This document shows, piece after piece, positions 8,719 through 17,468 of a stretch of DNA of 61,039 nt. The DNA is from Prescottella equi (lineage in GTDB: Bacteria; Actinomycetota; Actinomycetes; Mycobacteriales; Mycobacteriaceae), in contig NZ_LWTX01000015.1 in assembly GCF_002094305.1 (NCBI RefSeq), positions 1 to 61,039 of the forward strand. The letters run 5' to 3'. The position numbers and the translations under genes are program-made. The notes under the pieces are model-generated. The model searched no databases. It saw only the letters and a program-made list of their open reading frames with translations, and was not told where the DNA came from. Numbering within the stretch: position 1 is the first letter of the stretch; each line of letters opens with the position of its first letter.

Positions 8719-10153
8719 CAGGAACATCCGTCGGGTCGTCGGGGGACTCAGCGCATTCGCGGTGGCAGCCGGATTCGCGGTCACAGCCGGTGTGGGGATC
8801 GCAGGTGCGGCGCCGGGTTCGGTGACGTGGACCGACGGCAGCAGCAAGTACACGCGGACGGTCAGCAACACCACTCCGAACGAGGGTGACATCATCACGG
8901 TGTCGACGAAATTCGAGCGGACCGGGATTCCCGTCGAGTACATCTACGCGGTCAAGGATGTGCATCCCACCTGCCTCACCTACGTCGAGGGATCGGCTAA
9001 GGTGGACGGGTCGCCGCGCGGCCTCCAGAGCAAGGGGGCCGACTTCGCGCGGATCGAGGGATCGTCGATCGATTGGCCGGTGTACCCGAACATCAATCCG
9101 AAGTCCCACACGTTCGAGTTCTCTTACCGCGTCGGCGCGGATTGCGCTCGAGGTACGGCGCTTTCGACAACGATGCATTACTCGGGGAGCCTGGGGAGCG
9201 GCACCTACTCGAACAAGGGGCCGTCGATCACCGTAGGTAAGAACGTGACGTCGACGATCCTGGCCCAGGTCACGAGCGCACAGGTCGGTCAGGTCACGAA
9301 CCTGGTGGCGACGGTGACAGGCGGCGCGCAGGGCGACACGGTCGAGTTCTTCGACGGCGGCGCCAAGATCGGATCCGGCACTCTCAACGCCAACGGCACC
9401 GCGACGTACGCGTGGACGCCGGGGACCCGTGGCGCGCACACCCTCATGGCGAAGTTCCCGGGAACCACGCGGGCCAACGCTTCTCAGTCCGGCCAGCAGA
9501 CCATCGACGTCGCTCAGGTCGACACGGTGTCGAGCACCACGATCGGCGCGGTCGCAGGTGCCCAGGTGGGGCGTGCTTCCACTCTCGAGGCCACCGTGTC
9601 GCCTGCAGGCGCCGGCGGAACCGTCGTGTTCAAGGACGGCTCCGAGGTGCTGGCCCAGGTTCCCGTCGACGGCGCCGGCAAGGCCACGTACCAGTGGACG
9701 CCGACGAGCGAGGGCAGCCGTACGCTCGTCGCGGTCTTCTCCGGTCGTGACGGCGTGGCCGGGTCGACCGGCACCGCGACCGTCACGGTGGCGGCCAAGC
9801 CCGTCGGCAACATCGAGTCGGCCACGGCGATCGCGAACGTCGTCGGAGCGAAGGTCGGTTCGCCGCAGAGCATCTCCGCACAGGTGACCCCGGGCAACGC
9901 CGGCGGAACCGTGACGTTCAAGGACGGCGACACTGTCGTCGGAGCGGCGACGGTCGACGGCAGTGGCGTCGCCACGGTCAGCTGGACTCCTGCGGTCGAG
10001 GGGCAGCGGGTGATCCGCGCCGAGTACTCGGGGGCCGGCAACGTCAATGCGTCGTCCGATGCCCTTTCCGTCAGCGTCGCACCCGCCTCCACCGGCGGTG
10101 GTGACGGTGGCACGGGCGGGGGCACCGGAAGCCTCGCGTCCCTCGGCGGCTAG
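8711..10153 (+). CDS. Secreted Ig-like repeat protein with type A head (array gene 5)
   Basis: ATG 8711 (MSDRNIRRVVGG..., ribosome site GAGAGGAAT) gives 480 residues with a signal peptide ending about GIAGAAP. The type A head (residues about 37-165) closely follows gene 3: TPNEGD, VSTKFERTG, HPTCLTYV, YRVGADCARG and GSGTYSNKGP, with both cysteines kept. Three Ig-like repeats follow. They are a different subtype (VEFFDG, VVFKDG, VTFKDG, each ending in a YxWTP or VSWTP segment), so this member lacks the GTVQF repeats that dominate the array. The C-terminus is a glycine-rich hinge ending TGSLASLGG, the one tail that lacks FGS. Function unknown. Confidence 0.85.
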   Translation: MSDRNIRRVVGGLSAFAVAAGFAVTAGVGIAGAAPGSVTWTDGSSKYTRTVSNTTPNEGDIITVSTKFERTGIPVEYIYAVKDVHPTCLTYVEGSAKVDGSPRGLQSKGADFARIEGSSIDWPVYPNINPKSHTFEFSYRVGADCARGTALSTTMHYSGSLGSGTYSNKGPSITVGKNVTSTILAQVTSAQVGQVTNLVATVTGGAQGDTVEFFDGGAKIGSGTLNANGTATYAWTPGTRGAHTLMAKFPGTTRANASQSGQQTIDVAQVDTVSSTTIGAVAGAQVGRASTLEATVSPAGAGGTVVFKDGSEVLAQVPVDGAGKATYQWTPTSEGSRTLVAVFSGRDGVAGSTGTATVTVAAKPVGNIESATAIANVVGAKVGSPQSISAQVTPGNAGGTVTFKDGDTVVGAATVDGSGVATVSWTPAVEGQRVIRAEYSGAGNVNASSDALSVSVAPASTGGGDGGTGGGTGSLASLGG

Positions 10154-10170
10154 TCCTCTTCGAAGTCTCG

Positions 10171-10213
10171 CCCCTCGTCCGGCCCGTCACTGACCTCGCG
10201 GCCGGACGAGGGG
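10171..10213 (+). terminator. Hairpin terminator between array genes 5 and 6
   Basis: A perfect 13-bp stem, CCCCTCGTCCGGC (10171-10183) with GCCGGACGAGGGG (10201-10213), lies 17 bp after gene 5 and 52 bp before gene 6. It could act as a terminator or as a partial attenuator between the two genes. Confidence 0.7.
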
Positions 10214-10265
10214 TCCACCAGTCGATCGCAGAACGGCCGGCCACGCCCGCCGTCGGAGGGAACCT

Positions 10266-12245
10266 ATGTCTGACAGAAGAGTTCGCTGGATGGCGGCAGG
10301 CGCGACGGCCGCAGTCGCCGCCGGGTTCGTGGTGGCGCTGGGGACGGGCTCGGCCGGCGCGGCGTCGGGTTCGGTGACGTGGGAGGACGGGAACAGCAAG
10401 TTCACTCGGACGGTGAGCAACACGACGCCGAACGAGGGCGACATCGTCACGGTGTCGACGAAGTTCGAGCGCACGGGAATTCCGGTGGAGTGGATCCAGG
10501 CGGTGAAGGATCTTCACCCACCGTGTCTGACCTATGTCAGCAGTAGTCGGTCGGGCCCGGAAATCGCTTCCGATTATGTTCGGGTGACCGGCAATTGGCC
10601 GGTGTATCCGAACATCGATCCGAAGTCGCAGACATTCGAATTCTCGTACCGGGTAGGTGCCGATTGTGCCCGTGGTGTGCCGTTGACGACGACGATGCAT
10701 TACAGCGGTTCACTCGGCAGCGGCACGTATGCGGACAAGGGACCGGCGATCACCGTCGCCAAGAACGCCACCACGACGACACTGGCGCCCGTATCGGCTC
10801 CGGTGACGGCGGGCCAGTCGGTCACCCTCGCCGCGACGGTGACCGGTGGTGCGCAGGGTGATGCGGTCGACTTCTACGACGGCACGACCAAGGTGGGAAC
10901 CGGAACCCTGAGTGCTTCCGGTGTCGCGACGCTCGCGTGGACACCCACCACAGCGGGAACGCACCCATTGCAGGCGAAGTACCTGAGCACCACGAAGGCG
11001 AACCCGTCGGATTCGGCGCCGCAATCGGTTTCGGTTGTCGTTCCGACGTCGATGACGGTGTCGGCGCCGTCGACAGCTCTGACAGGTACCGCGGTGACGT
11101 TGTCGGCGACGGTGACACCGTCGAATGCGGTGGGCACCGTGCAGTTCAAGGACAACGGGACGAACGTCGGGTCGCCGGTGCCGGTGTCGAACGGCGCGGC
11201 GACGATGCAGTACGTCTTCACGACGGCAGGCAACCGCAACATCACGGCGACCTTCACTTCCGGTTCCGGCTTCGCGGAGACGACGTCGGCGCCCCAGCCC
11301 GTGGCCGTCAGTGCTCCCGCCGTGCAGACGACGATCGCGATGCAGGTGCCTCCCACCGCCGAAACCGGGACGGCGGTGACGTTGACTGCCAATCTCACCC
11401 CGGTCGATGCCTCCGGAAAGGTGCAGTTCAAGGACGGCAACGCCGACATCGGCTCGTTGGTCACCGTGTCGAACGGGAAGGCGCAGCTCAGTCACACCTT
11501 CACCAACCCCGGAAATCACTCCATCTCCGCCGTCTTCACCGGTGACCCGGGCTTCCTCGGATCGACGGCGACAGCGAAACCGGTGATCGCGACCGACCCA
11601 CAGGTTCCCGATGTCCAGACCACCACGGCGTTGACGGCCCCGACGACCGCCCAGACCGGGGTGGCGGTGGCGCTGACCGCGAATCTCACCCCGGCCGATG
11701 CCTCCGGAAAGGTGCAGTTCAAGGACGGCGACGATCCGATCGGCTCGCCGGTCGACGTGGCGAACGGTGTCGCCGCTATCCAACACACCTTCCAGGCGTC
11801 CGGGGTGCATTCGATCACCGCCGTCTTCACCGCCGGTACGGGCTTCGTCGGTTCCACTTCGTCGCCGCAGTCGGTCCAGGTGTCCGACCCGGCGCCCGGT
11901 GACGTGGTGACGTCGACGGCATTGACGGTTCCGGGCAACGCCACGGTCGGGCAGCAGGCCACCCTGTCGGCGCGGGTCACGGGCAACGGATCACTGACCG
12001 GCACGGTCCAGTTCTACGACGGGGCAATCCCTCTCGGTTCCGGCGTGGCGCTCCAGAACGGTGTGGCGACACTTCCGCACACCTTCACGTCGGCAGGCCC
12101 GCACGAGATCACTGCGGTCTACTCCGGTGGCGCGGGATCCCAGGCGTCGACTTCGGCGCCGCAGACCGTCCAGGTTGCCGCCGCAGGGGGTGGCAACGAG
12201 GGAGGCGCGGGTCCACTCGGCTCGCTGAGCGGGTTCGGTTCCTGA
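10266..12245 (+). CDS. Secreted Ig-like repeat protein with type A head (array gene 6)
   Basis: ATG 10266 has GGAGGGAA upstream and gives 659 residues starting MSDRRVRWMAAGATAAVAAG, a signal peptide ending near GSAGAAS. The type A head has the shorter middle seen also in gene 7 (VKDLHPPCLTYV followed by about 30 residues to NWPVYPNIDPKSQTFEF), with both cysteines present. Five Ig-like repeats follow: one VDFYDG, three VQFKD and one closing TGTVQFYDG. The tail is GPLGSLSGFGS. A stretch of about 170 bp (10993-11160) is nearly identical to 13118-13285 in gene 7, which suggests recent duplication or gene conversion. Function unknown; exported surface protein inferred. Confidence 0.85.
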   Translation: MSDRRVRWMAAGATAAVAAGFVVALGTGSAGAASGSVTWEDGNSKFTRTVSNTTPNEGDIVTVSTKFERTGIPVEWIQAVKDLHPPCLTYVSSSRSGPEIASDYVRVTGNWPVYPNIDPKSQTFEFSYRVGADCARGVPLTTTMHYSGSLGSGTYADKGPAITVAKNATTTTLAPVSAPVTAGQSVTLAATVTGGAQGDAVDFYDGTTKVGTGTLSASGVATLAWTPTTAGTHPLQAKYLSTTKANPSDSAPQSVSVVVPTSMTVSAPSTALTGTAVTLSATVTPSNAVGTVQFKDNGTNVGSPVPVSNGAATMQYVFTTAGNRNITATFTSGSGFAETTSAPQPVAVSAPAVQTTIAMQVPPTAETGTAVTLTANLTPVDASGKVQFKDGNADIGSLVTVSNGKAQLSHTFTNPGNHSISAVFTGDPGFLGSTATAKPVIATDPQVPDVQTTTALTAPTTAQTGVAVALTANLTPADASGKVQFKDGDDPIGSPVDVANGVAAIQHTFQASGVHSITAVFTAGTGFVGSTSSPQSVQVSDPAPGDVVTSTALTVPGNATVGQQATLSARVTGNGSLTGTVQFYDGAIPLGSGVALQNGVATLPHTFTSAGPHEITAVYSGGAGSQASTSAPQTVQVAAAGGGNEGGAGPLGSLSGFGS

Positions 12246-12387
12246 ACCGCAGTCGTTCATTCAGTTCGAAACTCCCGCGCTCGGGGTCGGGCCGGCGTGG
12301 GAGGTGTCATCCGAGGCGATCACTCGAACGGTCGGGAATCTTTGAATCCGATGGGCCGCAGAGTGCTCTGGAGAAGGGGAAAGCGAA

Positions 12388-15300
12388 ATGGCCCGATCGA
12401 GAACGCGGACAATCGTGGCGGCGGGCGCCGCAGCCGCAGTTGCCGCGGGGTTCGTGGTGACGCTGGGCGCGAGTCCGGCTGGTGCGGCACCGGGATCGGT
12501 GACGTGGAGCGACGGCAACAGCAAGTTCACTCGGACGGTGAGTAACACGACGCCGAACGAGGGCGACATCGTCACGGTGTCGACGAAGTTCGAGCGCACC
12601 GGCGGCGTGGTGGAGTGGCTGCAGGCCGTCAAGGATCTGCATCCGCCATGCCTGACCTACGTGGGTGGTGCCCGGGCGACTCCGGAGATCGCTGCTGACT
12701 ACGCGCGCGTCACGGGTTCGTGGCCGGTGTACCCGAACATCGATCCGAAGTCGCAGACCTTTGACTTCCAGTATCGGGTGGGAGCGGATTGCGTGCGTGG
12801 TGTGCCGTTGACGACGACGATGCACTACAGCGGAACCCTCGGCAGCGGTACGTATGTGGACAAGGGCCCGACGGTCACGGTCGCCAAGAACACGACGACC
12901 ACGACACTGGCAGCGGTGGCGGGTCCGGTCACTGCGGGTCAGTCGGTCACCCTCACCGCGACGGTGACCGGTGGTTCGCAGGGTGATCCGGTCGACTTCT
13001 ACGACGGCACGACGAAACTGGGTTCCGGAACCCTGAATGCTTCCGGTGTCGCGACGTTCACGTGGACGTCCACAACGCAGGGTTCGCACTCGCTGCAGGC
13101 CAGGTACTTGGGCACCGCGAAGGCGAATCCGTCGGATTCGGCGCCGCAATCGGTTTCGGTGGTCGTTCCGACGTCGATGACGGTGTCGGCGCCGTCGACA
13201 GCTCTGACAGGTACCGCGGCGACGTTGTCGGCCACGGTGACACCGTCGAATGCCGTGGGCACCGTGCAGTTCAAGGACAACGGCGCGAACATCGGTTCGC
13301 CGCAGTCGGTGTCGAACGGGACAGCGACGTTGCAACACACGTTCGCCACGGCCGGTAGCCACAGCATCACCGCGGAGTTCAGCGGCGCCGGCTTCGTGAA
13401 CTCGTCCGCCGCGCCGAAGACGGTGACGGTCGGTGTCCCTGACCAGGCGACCACGACGACCCTGACCGTTCCGCCGACCGCGGAAACGGGTCAGCAGATC
13501 ACCCTCACCGCCAACCTCGATCCCACGAACGCCTCCGGGACCGTGCAGTTCAAGGACAACGGCGCGAACATCGGTTCGCCGCAGTCGGTGTCGAACGGGA
13601 CAGCGACGTTGCAACACACGTTCGCCACGGCCGGTAGCCACAGCATCACCGCGGAGTTCAGCGGCGCCGGCTTCGTCAGCTCGTCGGCCCCCGCGCAGAC
13701 GATCACGGTCAGCGTCCCCGACCTGGCGACCACGACCACGCTGACCGTCCCGCAGACTGCACGGACCGGCACCGAGGTGACCCTGTCGGCCGACGTCGCG
13801 CCGAACCCGGGCAGCGGCACGGTCCAGTTCAAGGACAACGGGGCGGAGATCGGCGCACCGGTCGCGATCTCGAACGGCACCGCGCAACTGCCACACACCT
13901 TCTCGTCCGCGGGCCAGCACAGCATCACGGCCGTGTTCTCCGGTGCGCCCGGCTTCACGGCCTCGAGCGCTGCCGCGCAGCCGGTGACCGTGAGCGTCCC
14001 GGACCAGGCGACCACGACCACGCTGACCGTCCCGCCGACCGCGGAGACGAATCAACAGGTCACCCTTACGGCGAACCTCGATCCGACCAACGCTTCCGGC
14101 ACGGTGCAGTTCAAGGACAACGGGACGAACATCGGCTCCGCGGTAGCCGTGGCCAATGGTGTCGCCGCCTTGCAGTACTCTTTCGCGACGGCCGGAAACC
14201 ACAGCATCACGGCAGCTTTCGCCGGCAACGCCGGCTTCTCGAACTCCTCGGCGGCGGCGCAATCCGTCACCGTGACCACCCCGGTGGTCCCGGACGCCCC
14301 GACCACCACGACGCTCACCGTGCCTGCAACCACGGTCAAGGGCACGGCGACCACACTCACCGCCACCGTCACCCCCGCCAACGCGTCCGGCAGCGTCCAG
14401 TTCCTGGACGGCCAGACACCGATCGGCGGGCCGGCCACAGTCACGAACGGAACCGCTTCCGTGCAGCACTCGTTCGCGACGTCCGGTAACCACAGCATCG
14501 GTGCCGTGTTCACCGCCGGCGCGGGCTTCCTGGGTTCGACGGCGACGGCCAAGTCGATCATGGTGACCGATCCGGTGGTCGTCGACGTCACGACCACCAC
14601 CACGCTCACCGTCCCGCCGACCGCGGAGACCGGCCAGCAGATCACGTTGACGGCGAATCTGGATCCGTCCAACGCCGCCGGCTCGGTGCAGTTCAAGGAC
14701 GGCGCCACCAACATCGGTGGACCGGTGGCCGTAGTGAACGGTACGGCGACCGCGCAGACCTCGTTCACGACAGCGGGCAGCCACAGCATCACCGCGGTCT
14801 TCACCGGAAGCACCGGCTTCAAGAGCTCGACGTCGTCGGCGCAGACGGTGACCGTCAGCGCACCGGTGGTCCAGACGTCGCTGACGCTGTCGGCGCCGTC
14901 GGACGCACAGACCGGGTCCGCGATCACCTTCACCGCGGCGGTGACGCCCGCCAACGCGGCCGGCACCGTGCAATTCACGGTCGACGGCAACAACATCGGG
15001 GGAGGCGTCACCGTCTCGAACGGTGTTGCCACGCTGCCGTACACGTTCTCCGCTGCGGGTGTGCACAGCGTCGGCGCCTCGTTCGCCGGCGCGGCGGGCT
15101 TCACGAACTCGTCGGCCACGTCGCGGACGGTCCAGGTGTCCGTCCCGACCCCGGCGGACATCGTCACGACGACGGCCGTGACCGTGCCGTCGACGGCCAC
15201 CGTGGGACAGCCGGTGACGCTGTCGGCGGAGGTGTCGGGCGGCACGAATCTGCCTGGCACGGTGCAGTTCTTCGACGGTGACGTCCCGATCAGCGGCAAC

Positions 15301-15540
15301 GTCGACCTCGTCGACGGTGTCGCGACGGCTCAGCACACCTTCGCTACCGACGGCGCGCACGCGATCACCGCGCGCTACTCGGGTGGCCAGGGTGCCAAGG
15401 CGTCGGCCTCACCGGTGCAGTCCGTCCAGGTGTCCCCGGTCGACAACGGCGGCGACGGTGGCGGCACCGGCAGCCTGGGCTCGCTCGGGAACCTCTCCGG
15501 TTCCCTGAGTGGCGTGGGGCGTTCGGGCTTCGGGTCCTGA
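12388..15540 (+). CDS. Large secreted Ig-like repeat protein with type A head (array gene 7)
   Basis: This is the longest complete array gene (1050 residues). ATG 12388 follows GGAGAAGGGGAAAG and a signal peptide begins at once (MARSRTRTIVAAGAAAAV..., cleavage near AGAAP). The type A head has two cysteines and closely matches gene 6. Nine Ig-like repeats follow, one VDFYDG and eight VQF types, many preceded by the linker TTTTLTVPPTAETGQQ. Two of them share 137 bp of identical DNA. The closing repeat LPGTVQFFDG leads to a glycine-rich hinge and a longer tail ending VGRSGFGS. Codon use is strongly GC-rich at third positions. Function unknown; its length would let the head extend well away from the envelope if the C-terminus is the anchored end (inference). 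Confidence 0.88.
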   Translation: MARSRTRTIVAAGAAAAVAAGFVVTLGASPAGAAPGSVTWSDGNSKFTRTVSNTTPNEGDIVTVSTKFERTGGVVEWLQAVKDLHPPCLTYVGGARATPEIAADYARVTGSWPVYPNIDPKSQTFDFQYRVGADCVRGVPLTTTMHYSGTLGSGTYVDKGPTVTVAKNTTTTTLAAVAGPVTAGQSVTLTATVTGGSQGDPVDFYDGTTKLGSGTLNASGVATFTWTSTTQGSHSLQARYLGTAKANPSDSAPQSVSVVVPTSMTVSAPSTALTGTAATLSATVTPSNAVGTVQFKDNGANIGSPQSVSNGTATLQHTFATAGSHSITAEFSGAGFVNSSAAPKTVTVGVPDQATTTTLTVPPTAETGQQITLTANLDPTNASGTVQFKDNGANIGSPQSVSNGTATLQHTFATAGSHSITAEFSGAGFVSSSAPAQTITVSVPDLATTTTLTVPQTARTGTEVTLSADVAPNPGSGTVQFKDNGAEIGAPVAISNGTAQLPHTFSSAGQHSITAVFSGAPGFTASSAAAQPVTVSVPDQATTTTLTVPPTAETNQQVTLTANLDPTNASGTVQFKDNGTNIGSAVAVANGVAALQYSFATAGNHSITAAFAGNAGFSNSSAAAQSVTVTTPVVPDAPTTTTLTVPATTVKGTATTLTATVTPANASGSVQFLDGQTPIGGPATVTNGTASVQHSFATSGNHSIGAVFTAGAGFLGSTATAKSIMVTDPVVVDVTTTTTLTVPPTAETGQQITLTANLDPSNAAGSVQFKDGATNIGGPVAVVNGTATAQTSFTTAGSHSITAVFTGSTGFKSSTSSAQTVTVSAPVVQTSLTLSAPSDAQTGSAITFTAAVTPANAAGTVQFTVDGNNIGGGVTVSNGVATLPYTFSAAGVHSVGASFAGAAGFTNSSATSRTVQVSVPTPADIVTTTAVTVPSTATVGQPVTLSAEVSGGTNLPGTVQFFDGDVPISGNVDLVDGVATAQHTFATDGAHAITARYSGGQGAKASASPVQSVQVSPVDNGGDGGGTGSLGSLGNLSGSLSGVGRSGFGS
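13261..13676 (+). repeat. Identical 137-bp module repeated in array gene 7
   Basis: Bases 13261-13397 and 13540-13676 (offset 279 bp, 93 codons) match base for base by eye, while flanking repeats in the same gene have diverged. This indicates a recent in-frame duplication or gene conversion. Confidence 0.85.
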
Positions 15541-15563
15541 TCGGCGACCCGAGTCGACAGCCG

Positions 15564-15597
15564 ACGAGACCCCCGACCGTCAGGTCGGGGGTCTCGT
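15564..15597 (+). terminator. Strong hairpin terminator after array gene 7
   Basis: A perfect 15-bp stem, ACGAGACCCCCGACC with GGTCGGGGGTCTCGT, closes over a 4-base loop. Confidence 0.85.
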
Positions 15598-15649
15598 GCG
15601 TGTTGTGCCGGATCGAACGGTTTTCCCACCTCGTCCCGGCTCGCGTCGA

Positions 15650-15655
15650 TACAGT
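15650..15655 (+). promoter_or_regulatory. Putative -10 of array gene 8
   Basis: TACAGT lies in GTCGATACAGTG, nearly the same context as before array gene 5 (GTCCGATACAGTG). The predicted leader is about 150 nt. No clear -35 is seen. Confidence 0.35.
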
Positions 15656-15813
15656 GTGAGCGCACATCACTCGTCGGGGCAGTCGGGGTGAAGCGTGGCA
15701 GGCGCGTTCGCAGTCGGGATGCGTCGGCCGAGTTCGGCAAACGTGTTCTCCTGAGCGCGGTTCCGGCACGCGTCATCCCCGGTCCGCACTCTCCTGCGAA
15801 GAGAGGAGTGCCA

Positions 15814-17349
15814 GTGACCCGATCCTTCACGCGACGACTGGTGTCGACAGTCGTGGCAGGGGCTTTGGCCGCCAGCGCCGTAGCCGCCGGCCAGGTCCTG
15901 TGGGGAGCCGGAAGCGCCTCGGCCGCAACGGTGTCGCAAACCGTCACGACCGACAACATCATCGCCACCAAGACGGTGAGCCCTGCCGTCGCGCATCCTG
16001 GTGAGACCGTCACGTCCACCATCACGTTCAAGACGTCGTCCGGGTTGTTGAGCGTGGACCGGTATCTGGAGAACCTGACCGACTTCCCGCCCGCCGGCTA
16101 CGTGTTCCAGGGCGTGAGCGGCAACGTGTGGCGGGGCGCCGGGGCGAACCTGAACGGTCCGTCCCTGTACGACGGTGCCGCCGTGCAGAATCCGGCCAAC
16201 GGTTCCGTGACGATCAAGTGGACGGACGCCACCCTCGCACTGGGCCTCATCCCGGGGCAGGGCAACGGCAGCAAGAACCCGACGCTCACGTTCACCTACA
16301 AGGTCGCGGACAACGCTCAACCCGGACCGCGCTCCACCGGAATGGGCTTCGACATCTTCGCGTTCTCGAGCTATCAAGCCTTCAACCCGATGTCGAACCT
16401 GGCCGTCTCGGTCGAGCCGGTCGTCACGTCGACCACAGTGACAGCTCCGGCCACTGCGGTCGCCGGAACGCCGGTGACGCTGACTGCCGGCGCGACACCG
16501 CCGACCGCCACCGGTTCCGTCCAGTTCCGCGACAACGGGACCAACATCGGCGCCCCGGTCCAGGTGTCCGGTGGACAGGCCCAGATGTCGTACAGCTTCC
16601 CGGCTGCCGGCTCGCGCAACGTCACGGCGGTGTTCACCGGCACAACGACTTTCGCGAACTCGACATCGCAGCCACGAACGGTCTCGGTGACAGGGGCGGA
16701 TGTCCAGACCACGACGACGCTCACCGCGCCGAGCGACGCCAAGACCGATACGTCGGTGCTGCTGTCCGCAACGGTCGCACCGTTGAATGCGGCGGGAACG
16801 GTGCAGTTCCGCGACAACGGCGCCGACATCGGTGGACCGGTCCCGGTGTCCGGGGGTGTCGCGAGTCTGCAACACACCTTCCCGACGGTGGGCTCGCACA
16901 GCGTCGTCGCGGTTTTCACCGCCGCAAGCGGCTTCGTCGGGTCGACGTCGCCCGCACGCACCGTCGTCGTGACTGCACCGACACCCGACGACGTCGCGAC
17001 ATCGACGACGCTCTCCGTGCCGACATCCGCAACGGTCGGCCTGCCGGTGCAACTGTCGGCGCAGGTCTCGGGACCCGCGACGTTGCCGGGCACGGTGCAG
17101 TTCTACGACGGGGCGACGCCGATCGGGACTCCGCAGACAGTGTCGGGCGGCGCCGCCGCGTTGACCTACACCTTCCCGACGCCGGGAGTGCGCGACGTCA
17201 GGGCCGTCTACTCCGGGGGCCCCGGAGTGATCGGGTCCTCGTCGGCGCCCCAGACGATCCAGGTGACCGGGTCGGACACCGGTGGGGGCGACGGCGGTAC
17301 CGGCAGTGCCGGATCGCTCGGCGGCGGCGCACCGATGTTCGGGTCCTGA
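15814..17349 (+). CDS. Secreted Ig-like repeat protein with type B head (array gene 8)
   Basis: GTG 15814 has AGAGGAG upstream and gives 511 residues with a signal peptide (MTRSFTRRLVSTVVAGALAA..., cleavage near ASAAT). Longer in-frame starts (from 15688) would put about 40 unlikely residues before the signal. The type B head matches gene 4: VSQTVTT, ATKTVSP, HPGETV, NLTDFPPAGYVFQGV, WRGAG, TFTYKVADNAQPGPRSTGM and FDIFAF, but without the cysteines of gene 4. Three Ig-like repeats follow, the last LPGTVQFYDG, then the hinge and the tail GSLGGGAPMFGS. It closes the array and is followed by a strong terminator before the acyltransferase gene. Function unknown; exported surface protein inferred. 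Confidence 0.85.
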   Translation: MTRSFTRRLVSTVVAGALAASAVAAGQVLWGAGSASAATVSQTVTTDNIIATKTVSPAVAHPGETVTSTITFKTSSGLLSVDRYLENLTDFPPAGYVFQGVSGNVWRGAGANLNGPSLYDGAAVQNPANGSVTIKWTDATLALGLIPGQGNGSKNPTLTFTYKVADNAQPGPRSTGMGFDIFAFSSYQAFNPMSNLAVSVEPVVTSTTVTAPATAVAGTPVTLTAGATPPTATGSVQFRDNGTNIGAPVQVSGGQAQMSYSFPAAGSRNVTAVFTGTTTFANSTSQPRTVSVTGADVQTTTTLTAPSDAKTDTSVLLSATVAPLNAAGTVQFRDNGADIGGPVPVSGGVASLQHTFPTVGSHSVVAVFTAASGFVGSTSPARTVVVTAPTPDDVATSTTLSVPTSATVGLPVQLSAQVSGPATLPGTVQFYDGATPIGTPQTVSGGAAALTYTFPTPGVRDVRAVYSGGPGVIGSSSAPQTIQVTGSDTGGGDGGTGSAGSLGGGAPMFGS

Positions 17350-17360
17350 TCCGCTGATCG

Positions 17361-17403
17361 CGACCACGGTCCCCCGCCGCACCACGGTGGGGGACCGCGG
17401 TCG
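17361..17403 (+). terminator. Terminator closing the Ig-like array
   Basis: A 15-bp stem with one mismatch, CGACCACGGTCCCCC with GGGGGACCGCGGTCG, starts 11 bp after the gene 8 stop codon. Confidence 0.8.
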
Positions 17404-17468
17404 TGTCCGGGCCGTGGCCGACGACGCGAAGTGCGCCCGGCCACACCGCGCCGACTACGCTGCACACT

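Noticed and set aside
12307-15360. Long minus-strand frame opposite array gene 7, and similar ones opposite other array genes
   Set aside because: Repetitive Arg/Gly/His-rich translation produced by the complement of the Ig repeats; no start signals or domain.
1-17349. Regular DNA repeats that could suggest a CRISPR array
   Set aside because: The period is about 280 bp, repeats diverge, and they encode Ig-like domains in one continuous frame; there are no short identical repeats with unique spacers.
2251-17349. Sortase (LPXTG) or lipoprotein anchoring of the Ig-repeat proteins
   Set aside because: No LPXTG-like motif with hydrophobic tail and no cysteine after the signal peptides; the C-termini are short and hydrophilic.
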